A DNA stretch of 41,868 bases from a virus. The notes under the pieces are model-generated. The model saw only the letters and a list, made by a program, of their open reading frames with translations, ran no database searches and had not been told where the DNA came from. The stretch lies in the IMG/VR virus record IMGVR_UViG_3300046532_004247, positions 1 through 41,868 of that record. One strand, written 5' to 3'. Numbering within the stretch: the stretch's first letter is position 1; each line of letters starts with the position of its first letter. Position numbers and translations under genes: made by a program. Below, in pieces: positions 36,339-41,868 of this stretch.

Positions 36339-37270
36339 TAATTAGTAAGTGTTCCACTCGCATATCCTTAGCAGGAGGGTCTACGGACCTGCAAGAATTT
36401 ATAGAAAACTATGGGTACGGAAGTGTAATAAGTTTCCCTTGTAATATTTATACTTATATCACCCTGTTTAAAGATAAAGGTGGGTACAATAAGCTTAATA
36501 CCTACCTATTGAACTACACTCAACGTGAAGAAGTAGAGCAAGTTAAAGATATCCACAACGACATTGGGAGGGTAGTCTTAGAGCACTTCAACTGCCCCCC
36601 TGTTACCTTAAATTTTCACTCGGACGTTTTTGCATCAGGCTCAGGTCTAGCCTCTTCATCCTCCTATCTAATTAGCTGTATCAAGGCAGTAAGCACTCAT
36701 CTTAATGTCCAGATGAATACATGGGAAATATGCGAGCTTGGACTTGAGCTAGAAAGAAAATTTAATCCCTTAACCGGCTACCAAGACATTTATGGCTGTG
36801 CAACCGAAGGGCTCAAGCAATTAGTTTTCCTTAAAGACGGAAGCGTTACCCATGCGGGGCTTAGAAAAGATTTCTTAAACCAATTTAAAATGTATCTTCG
36901 CCCAACAGGAATACAAAGAAGTTCCACAAAGGTTTTGTCCAGCATTGACACAAAGCGCAGCGAGGCCCTTTTACCCTTTGTTAGTTACATGAGTGACGCC
37001 ATAAAAAAGAATGATGTAAGTAAATTTTTAGGATTAATGCAAGAGTCATGGGAGGTCAAAAAAAGCACTTCCCCTCTTATTTTAGAAAACGAAAAACTAA
37101 AGGAGATGGATCGTTCTTTATATAAAGATAAATCTACCCTAGCTCACCGCTTATGTGGGGCAGGTAATGGTGGTTTCTTTTTGATTTTCCGTGATAAAAA
37201 CTATAACGAACCCACCTTCGACATACCAATCGGGGTTGCAGAGATTCCCTACTTATGTACAAAAAATTAA
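36335..37270 (+). CDS. GHMP-family kinase, D-glycero-D-manno-heptose-7-phosphate kinase-like
   Basis: A 311-residue GHMP kinase. The N-terminal STRISLAGGSTDLQEF is the family's first motif in the form seen in HddA-type sugar kinases (R.SfaGGGTD), FASGSGLASSSSY (99-111) is the ATP-binding P..GLgSSa loop, and LAHRLCGAGNGGFFLIF is motif III. HddA phosphorylates heptose-7-phosphate at C1 in the GDP-heptose route; fucokinase-like GHMP enzymes share the start, so the substrate is inferred. The neighbouring nucleotidyltransferase and the C7-cyclase down the operon both suit a seven-carbon sugar. It overlaps both neighbours. Confidence 0.83.
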   Translation: MIISKCSTRISLAGGSTDLQEFIENYGYGSVISFPCNIYTYITLFKDKGGYNKLNTYLLNYTQREEVEQVKDIHNDIGRVVLEHFNCPPVTLNFHSDVFASGSGLASSSSYLISCIKAVSTHLNVQMNTWEICELGLELERKFNPLTGYQDIYGCATEGLKQLVFLKDGSVTHAGLRKDFLNQFKMYLRPTGIQRSSTKVLSSIDTKRSEALLPFVSYMSDAIKKNDVSKFLGLMQESWEVKKSTSPLILENEKLKEMDRSLYKDKSTLAHRLCGAGNGGFFLIFRDKNYNEPTFDIPIGVAEIPYLCTKN

Positions 37271-37665
37271 AAATCGGATTTACCGCCAGCTGTTTCGACC
37301 TATTACACGCAGGACACTGTTTAATGCTTAAAGACGCACGGGAGCAATGTGATTGGCTTGTGGTGGCCCTACAGTCAGACCCATCCATAGATAGGCCCGA
37401 AAAAAATCAACCGATCCAATCTCTAGATGAACGTAAAATTCAACTAGAAAGCTTAAAATATGTAGACCAAATAGAACTCTACGAAACAGAGGAAGATTTA
37501 GTTTTCTTACTTAAGAAAATCAAGCCAGATGTTCGCATTCTGGGAACTGACTACAAGAATAAAGATTTTACTGGACAAGAATTAAATATTGAAATATTCT
37601 TTCATGAAAGAAACCATCCATGGTCAACCTCAGAACTTAGAAAGAGAATTAAAGAAAATGAGTAA
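37255..37665 (+). CDS. Cytidylyltransferase-like nucleotidyltransferase, 136 aa
   Basis: A 136-residue single-domain enzyme. FTASCFDLLHAGHCLMLKDA (9-28) has the nucleotide-binding His18-Ala-Gly-His21, SDPSIDRPEKNQPIQSLDERK fits the R.k..P.......R segment, and WSTSELRKRI resembles the C-terminal sSTs.li..i signature of TagD/HldE-type proteins. It activates a phosphorylated sugar or alcohol with CTP or ATP. It overlaps the GHMP kinase by 16 nt and the epimerase by 8 nt, so kinase, nucleotidyltransferase and epimerase form a tight unit. A second copy of the family lies at 12048. Confidence 0.85.
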   Translation: MYKKLKIGFTASCFDLLHAGHCLMLKDAREQCDWLVVALQSDPSIDRPEKNQPIQSLDERKIQLESLKYVDQIELYETEEDLVFLLKKIKPDVRILGTDYKNKDFTGQELNIEIFFHERNHPWSTSELRKRIKENE

Positions 37666-38563
37666 ATGTATTGTCACAGGAGGGTGCGGCTTTATTGGGA
37701 GCCACATAGTAGATTCACTCGTAGATGCTGGAGATGACGTTCTCGTTATAGATAACGAGTCAGCCGAGTGCAATGAGGAATTCTTCAAAAATGACGGGGC
37801 AACTTATCACCTAGAGGATATAGAAGATTTCTCTAAAATAAGCCCACTTTTTAAAGGTGTAGATTACGTGTTTCACTTGGCTGCAGAATCCAGAATTCAA
37901 CCGACACTCGAGAGGCCCCAAAAGGCATGTTCAACAAACTTTGTCGGCACGTGTAATGTTCTTCAGGCGGCAAAACAATTTAAAATTAAAAGAGTTGTCT
38001 ATTCTTCCACTTCATCATGTTACGGCCTAAAACACACGCCGCCGCTAACAGAAGAAATGGAACGTGATTGCCTCAACCCCTACTCGGTGAGTAAAGTTGC
38101 CGCCGAAGACCTTTGTAAGATGTATTATACCCTGTGGGGCCTAGAGACGGTGGTGTTGAGATACTTTAACGTGTACGGCGAAAGGCAACCTCTCAAAGGT
38201 CAATACGCACCTGTTATAGGAATTTTTCAGAGACAAAAAGAGAACGGGGAATCATTAACAGTTGTGGGTGACGGAACCCAGCGACGAGATTTTACCCATG
38301 TATCTGACGTGGTTCAGGCCAACATTCTTGCGGCGTTTGTCCCCCACAATGAAAAAGATCCTGTTGCGGGAGAAATTTTTAATGTCGGAACAGGCTCTAA
38401 TCATTCTATTGTAGAAATAGCCAACCTAGTGGGTTCAGAAATTACATACATACCTCCAAGACCCGGGGAAGCGCAGACCACATTGGCTAACATAAATAAA
38501 ATTAAAACTAAGCTAGGTTACGAACCTAAAGTAATGCTAGAAAAATGGATAACACAGAACTGA
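37658..38563 (+). CDS. NAD-dependent epimerase/dehydratase (GalE-like)
   Basis: A 301-residue extended SDR. TGGCGFIGSHIVDSL has the NAD loop at 8-14, FHLAAESRIQPTLERP is the cofactor side, SSTSSCYG the catalytic Ser/Thr, and YSVSK (Tyr142, Lys146) the intact catalytic pair. RYFNVYGERQ and RRDFTHVSDV are usual for GalE/WbpP-type UDP-sugar epimerases. The ATG at 37658 overlaps the nucleotidyltransferase stop; a longer in-frame start is rejected. The substrate may be a UDP-hexose or a hexosamine. Confidence 0.87.
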   Translation: MSKCIVTGGCGFIGSHIVDSLVDAGDDVLVIDNESAECNEEFFKNDGATYHLEDIEDFSKISPLFKGVDYVFHLAAESRIQPTLERPQKACSTNFVGTCNVLQAAKQFKIKRVVYSSTSSCYGLKHTPPLTEEMERDCLNPYSVSKVAAEDLCKMYYTLWGLETVVLRYFNVYGERQPLKGQYAPVIGIFQRQKENGESLTVVGDGTQRRDFTHVSDVVQANILAAFVPHNEKDPVAGEIFNVGTGSNHSIVEIANLVGSEITYIPPRPGEAQTTLANINKIKTKLGYEPKVMLEKWITQN

Positions 38564-39234
38564 TAACACAAGGGCTGCCCAAGACACCCCACTCTCTGCT
38601 AGAACAGAAAAGGCGAGCCTATATAGTTCTGGGGCCAGAAATAAGCGGTACCAAACTATTGGCAGAGATACTACTAAAATGCTGCGGGCTTAAGGGGCAG
38701 GTCACGGACGGGTCTCTTCCTGAGGAAAGTGAAGATTTGATTATGGTGAGATGGTCACTACCCTCGGGGCTTTTTGATTTAGCAAGCCCACAGTGGGCCA
38801 CCCATAACGACAGAATGGTAGATATTCCATCAATAATTGAAACCTTAGAAAAGAGAAATTACTTACCCGTTTTCCTAGGAATCACCCGTAGTTGGATCGC
38901 AGTAACTAAATCAAGGATCAAGCAATATAAACAACACGGAGATTCCCGGTTTGGGCCGCCAGACTCTCTAGACACCCACCTCCATATGGTTAAAAGGGGG
39001 ATTTCTTACTTTTATGAGAATGTTCCACAGACAGGGTACCCTTGGTATATGTTTAGTTATGAAGAAATAACAACCGATCCAGACCTGTTTGTACCTCAAT
39101 TATCAAAGTTTTTAAACCTAGAATTCAATGGCTTAGACAAACTTGATTGGCCCATCAAAGGACAAAACTCAAAGTGGTTCAAGGAAGACGAAAACGCCGA
39201 AGGAGACCCCTTCAAATTTGATACATGGGGATAA
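38545..39234 (+). CDS. Sulfotransferase-like P-loop protein
   Basis: A 229-residue protein with YIVLGPEISGTKLLAEIL near residues 26-43, a P-loop-like PxxSGT in the position of the PAPS-binding loop, and GITRSWIAVTKSRIKQY near 112-128, a degenerate version of the RNPxd...S 3'-phosphate motif. A late YMFSYEEITTDPD.FV.QLSKFL segment matches the sulfotransferase C-terminus. It is likely to be a sulfotransferase or relative acting on the glycan made here. It overlaps the epimerase by 19 nt. Confidence 0.68.
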   Translation: MDNTELITQGLPKTPHSLLEQKRRAYIVLGPEISGTKLLAEILLKCCGLKGQVTDGSLPEESEDLIMVRWSLPSGLFDLASPQWATHNDRMVDIPSIIETLEKRNYLPVFLGITRSWIAVTKSRIKQYKQHGDSRFGPPDSLDTHLHMVKRGISYFYENVPQTGYPWYMFSYEEITTDPDLFVPQLSKFLNLEFNGLDKLDWPIKGQNSKWFKEDENAEGDPFKFDTWG

Positions 39235-39235
39235 G

Positions 39236-39985
39236 ATGGTATTAATGCTTACAATGGCAGGGGAGTACAGTCGCTTTAAAGAATTTAGCTACGCAATTCC
39301 GAAGTACCTACTCCCCTTATCTAACCGAACCATTCTTCATCACATTTTATCTTCTTTTAGAGATACAAATATGTTTAATGAAGTAATCCTTGTGGCTAAT
39401 AAGAAAGACATGAGGTTTCATTCTCAGATTTCCAGAACGCTAGAAGAGTTCAATTTTCCACGGAAGCACATTACCTTTATTGACGACACACTAGGACAGT
39501 CTGTTACCGCTGTAGAGGGGTTGAAGTTTTTAAAAGGGGAAACGTCTTTCGAACAACCCTTAACAGTGCACAACATTGATACCATTCTTCTTAATAGAAA
39601 CTTTAAAAGTATTTCAAACAGACTCACACACTCCGATTGTATAATAGATGTATTTTCTGCTAACAATGAAGCCTATAGTTATGTTTTAACCGATGGCGAC
39701 ACGGTGTCCACAATCGTAGAAAAGCAATTAGTTTCTGACATGGCCTCGTCTGGGTGCTATTTTTTCAAAGATTTAAATTTAGCTTTTGATTATTTAAGTG
39801 ACTCAGACAATTACTACATTAGTAATTCTATAATGAAAATGATCAAGGATGGTCTGAAAGTAAAAATAACAAGCACAAGTACGGGCAATGATACCTTTGT
39901 ACTGGGGACGCCCCAAGAATACATAAACTCTATGGGGTTTTTTGATTTAAAGATTCATGATTCACAGCACAAAAACACTACTTAA
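39236..39985 (+). CDS. Sugar nucleotidyltransferase-like protein (NTP-transferase fold)
   Basis: A 249-residue protein with the NTP-transferase fold. VLMLTMAGEYSRFKEF followed by IPKYLLPLSNRTILHHIL corresponds to the (L)AAG.GsR......PK.l..i motif; the Lys is kept but the Gly loop is altered. TVHNIDTILLNR is the Asp-containing metal strand. It resembles the capsule-locus nucleotidyltransferases that pair with APH-type kinases; such a kinase is encoded next, overlapping by 29 nt. The ATG at 39236 begins the motif; upstream in-frame codons lie in the previous gene. Confidence 0.75.
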   Translation: MVLMLTMAGEYSRFKEFSYAIPKYLLPLSNRTILHHILSSFRDTNMFNEVILVANKKDMRFHSQISRTLEEFNFPRKHITFIDDTLGQSVTAVEGLKFLKGETSFEQPLTVHNIDTILLNRNFKSISNRLTHSDCIIDVFSANNEAYSYVLTDGDTVSTIVEKQLVSDMASSGCYFFKDLNLAFDYLSDSDNYYISNSIMKMIKDGLKVKITSTSTGNDTFVLGTPQEYINSMGFFDLKIHDSQHKNTT

Positions 39986-40934
39986 AGGTGGCTCCCTAGC
40001 CGGCACCTACCTCATAAGCGGGACAGGCGGCACCTTCGTCAGAAAGGAGATTTCTTTAAGAAGAGAAAGGGAATATGGCTATCAAAGGTGGTACTCCCAA
40101 CTTAAGAGGCTACAACGATATGAACTCCTATTCCCTTCCATTTTCGCCAAGGTTATACGTTACGGCATAGAGGGTGACCGAGCTTTTTTTGATTTAGAAC
40201 ATTACGCTAATTACCACAATTGCTGGTCATACCTCATGCAGTGCGACGACAAGGAGGAAATAGAAAAAATTTTCAACCTGATAATAAGGGCTATGAATAT
40301 TGTACACTCAAAACAACTACCCTCGTGCCCTGAGGCACTTCACCTTTATTACGAGGAAGAAATAATAAAAAAAATTAAAGATTGTTTTATTGATGAAGAA
40401 TTTTCCAATTACTACAATCGCCCTACTATTAAATTCCACGGCAAGCTTATACCATCCCTAAGCTCTCTCCTGCAGGATTATCGTCAGTATGGATTTACTC
40501 ACTATACTTCTACCACGGAATGCTACACTCATGGCAACATAACTCTAGAAAACATCCTGTATTCACCGAAGGATAATAAAGTTATTTTCATTGACCCCTA
40601 TGAGGAAAATATAATAGATAACATTTATAATGAATATTCTCAGATTTTACAGTCTTGCAATAGCCATTACGAAATATATAATGAGTCCAATGGTCAGCGG
40701 TGGCACGACAGGAAAGAGGGTCCTCCCATACCACTAGGAATAAGTTATTTTAATATATTATTTTTGGATTTTATGAAAAAAACATTATCCGAAGATGAAA
40801 TTAAAATGGTGAAATACTTTGAAGTTTCACAATTCATCAGAATGCTACCCTTTAAGATGAAAGGGGACCGAGATAAAATGTTTTTATTTTATGATCTAGC
40901 CTCTTATCTAGTGGGAGACCTTTTAAAAGAATGA
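39957..40934 (+). CDS. Aminoglycoside-phosphotransferase/choline-kinase-like kinase
   Basis: A 325-residue protein-kinase-fold enzyme. TKTLLKGGSLAGTYLI and GGTFVRKE form the glycine-rich and Lys strands, CYTHGNITLENILY is the catalytic loop (HGD.h..N with Asp replaced by Asn), and VIFIDPYEE carries the metal-binding Asp. The HGN variation may reduce activity or shift the role of the Asp. It resembles kinases paired with the nucleotidyltransferase in capsule or cyclitol loci. A C7-cyclitol kinase is one candidate role because the C7-cyclase gene follows directly (ATGA overlap), and phosphocholine or a sugar is the alternative. Confidence 0.72.
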   Translation: MIHSTKTLLKGGSLAGTYLISGTGGTFVRKEISLRREREYGYQRWYSQLKRLQRYELLFPSIFAKVIRYGIEGDRAFFDLEHYANYHNCWSYLMQCDDKEEIEKIFNLIIRAMNIVHSKQLPSCPEALHLYYEEEIIKKIKDCFIDEEFSNYYNRPTIKFHGKLIPSLSSLLQDYRQYGFTHYTSTTECYTHGNITLENILYSPKDNKVIFIDPYEENIIDNIYNEYSQILQSCNSHYEIYNESNGQRWHDRKEGPPIPLGISYFNILFLDFMKKTLSEDEIKMVKYFEVSQFIRMLPFKMKGDRDKMFLFYDLASYLVGDLLKE

Positions 40935-41868
40935 GTGCAGGATGGACAGTTCAGTCTAATTTACCGGTTTCCTTTACAATTAAAACCGTAAAAAATATCC
41001 TAGACCCCAACAATAATAGCCTATTGGAATTGGGCGATTCCTCACGAAGGTTACTGTTTGTTGATTCAGAGGTTTTTTCTCACTTTGGGAAAAAGATACA
41101 CTTGTATTTCTCACACAACAACATTGAGGCTAAAATAGTTCCAATTGATATATCAGAAGAAAAAAAAGATATAGAAACCTTAATGTTTATTTTAAACACG
41201 ATTGAAAACTTTGGACTTCTCAGAAGAAACGAACCGATTATCTGTATGGGTGGTGGCGTACTGCTGGATATAGTTGGGTTTGCGTCCAACCTGTTTCGCC
41301 GCAGTGTTCCGTACATAAAAGTACCCACCACTCTCTTGGCTATTGTGGATGCCAGCATCGGGGTCAAAACATCCATTAACCACTTCGGAAGAAGAAATAG
41401 ACTCGGTACCTATTACGCCCCTCAAGGCGTTTACCTAGATAAGACATTTCTCGAAACAGTACCGCCCCAAGAAATACATCAGGCAATGGGCGAGATAATA
41501 AAAATTGCAGTTATTAAAAATACTAAATTGCTTTCCCTGTTAGAAACTCATGCACCTCAAGTTATAAAAGAAAAATTTCTAGTAGATGGACCGGCTGATA
41601 AGATAATTTCGCATGCCATACACGATATGATACAGGAGTTACAACCAGACCTTTTAGAAAAGAACTTAGAAAGAGTTGTGGACTTCGGGCATTCCTTTAG
41701 CCCTCTAGTTGAAATGAACTCCCTTAAAGATAGCACTGTTCCGTCTTTATCCCACGGACAAGCTGTCACCTTAGATATTATTTTCTCATCTTGCCTATCT
41801 TACAATAGGGGGTTGCTCTCCAAAGAATCTCTTAACCGAATTATTGAACTGTGCCAAATGTGCAACCT
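40931..41868 (+). CDS. Sugar-phosphate cyclase, sedoheptulose-7-phosphate cyclase (EEVS)-like, C-terminus cut
   Basis: The first 312 residues of a protein in the 3-dehydroquinate synthase superfamily, running off the right edge. MGGGVLLDIVGFASNLFRRSVPY (106-128), VPTTLLAIVDASIGVKTSIN (131-150), RNRLGTYYAP (155-164) and DFGHSFSPLVEM (251-262) are visible. Zinc ligands Glu188, His254 and His275 are in place. Three features separate it from dehydroquinate synthase: NRLGTY instead of NMIGAF, GVKT instead of GGKT, and HSFSP where AroB has HTFGH, which removes the second His. These are the marks of cyclases that turn sedoheptulose-7-phosphate into valiolone-type C7 cyclitols. The N-terminal NILDPNNNSLL also fits that group. 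The exact product (2-epi-5-epi-valiolone or an isomer) cannot be told. Confidence 0.83.
   Translation, partial: MSAGWTVQSNLPVSFTIKTVKNILDPNNNSLLELGDSSRRLLFVDSEVFSHFGKKIHLYFSHNNIEAKIVPIDISEEKKDIETLMFILNTIENFGLLRRNEPIICMGGGVLLDIVGFASNLFRRSVPYIKVPTTLLAIVDASIGVKTSINHFGRRNRLGTYYAPQGVYLDKTFLETVPPQEIHQAMGEIIKIAVIKNTKLLSLLETHAPQVIKEKFLVDGPADKIISHAIHDMIQELQPDLLEKNLERVVDFGHSFSPLVEMNSLKDSTVPSLSHGQAVTLDIIFSSCLSYNRGLLSKESLNRIIELCQMCN

Noticed and set aside
40931-41868. 3-dehydroquinate synthase (AroB) as the name of the last gene
   Set aside because: HSFSP instead of HTFGH, NRLGTY instead of NMIGAF and GVKT instead of GGKT point to the sedoheptulose-7-phosphate cyclase branch. No other shikimate gene is nearby.
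1-41868. CRISPR arrays, insertion sequences, rRNA or clear tRNA genes
   Set aside because: No regularly spaced repeats, transposase ORFs with terminal inverted repeats, rRNA-like blocks or complete tRNA cloverleaves were found by reading both strands. A tRNAscan-type search would be decisive for degenerate tRNAs.

Overview
The window looks like a piece of a large tailed-phage genome, probably from a marine phage of a Gram-negative host. The reasons are very dense packing with 1-60 nt overlaps, many proteins under 110 residues, long co-directional runs that switch strand at short divergent gaps, a viral nucleotide-metabolism set (NrdA/NrdB, dCMP deaminase, dNMP-kinase-like protein, GMP reductase), an HNH nuclease, and several small families I associate with T4-like marine and cyanophages. 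No capsid, tail, terminase or polymerase gene lies in the window, so 'phage' is a strong inference and the host is not determined.

Layout. (1) 1-7285, minus strand: one run of small genes. It holds an S-adenosylmethionine decarboxylase, an ExbB/TolQ-like channel with an ExbD-like partner, an APS-kinase-like protein, an exported protein with a secretin/STN-like domain, and a proline dehydrogenase that runs off the left edge. (2) 7348-7650: a lone plus-strand gene. (3) 7692-14647, minus strand: GMP reductase, a SET-domain protein, HNH nuclease, sulfotransferase, ECF sigma factor, a deoxyribosyltransferase-like protein, a cytidylyltransferase-like protein, a eukaryotic-type phosphomannomutase and a HExxH peptidase. 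(4) 14722-20693: short transcription units, including a signal peptidase I flanked by two paralogous small genes, an exported trypsin-like protease, a shortened UDP-glucose-dehydrogenase-like protein, an elaborate inverted-repeat element (18372-18482), and dCMP deaminase. (5) 20773-29657, plus strand: a small gene, a roughly 370-nt gene-free stretch that looks like a structured RNA with its own terminator, glycosyltransferases, a dNMP kinase and a class I ribonucleotide reductase. (6) 29663-30455, minus strand: three small genes. (7) 30523-41868, plus strand: a glycan-precursor island of glycosyltransferases (GT4, GT10, GT25, exostosin-like), epimerases, a GHMP heptose-type kinase, two nucleotidyltransferases, a sulfotransferase-like protein and an APH-type kinase. 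It ends in a sugar-phosphate cyclase cut off by the right edge.

Main points of interest. The last gene carries the sequence signature of sedoheptulose-7-phosphate cyclases (EEVS type) rather than dehydroquinate synthase, and it sits beside a heptose-7-phosphate-kinase-like gene and nucleotidyltransferases; this suggests a phage-borne C7 sugar or cyclitol decoration pathway. NrdB has the residue pattern of class Ic (Mn/Fe) R2 proteins, with Val at the radical-Tyr position. Five start codons on both strands are preceded by GTGTAA exactly 8 nt upstream with no usable ribosome-binding site, which suggests a shared promoter element and leaderless transcripts in a genome that also encodes an ECF sigma factor. 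The ExbB/ExbD/secretin-like trio suggests a phage-encoded, proton-driven envelope device.

Family assignments come from recognising motifs by eye; no database search was run. Start sites were re-chosen where a ribosome-binding site, family alignment or overlap argued for it.
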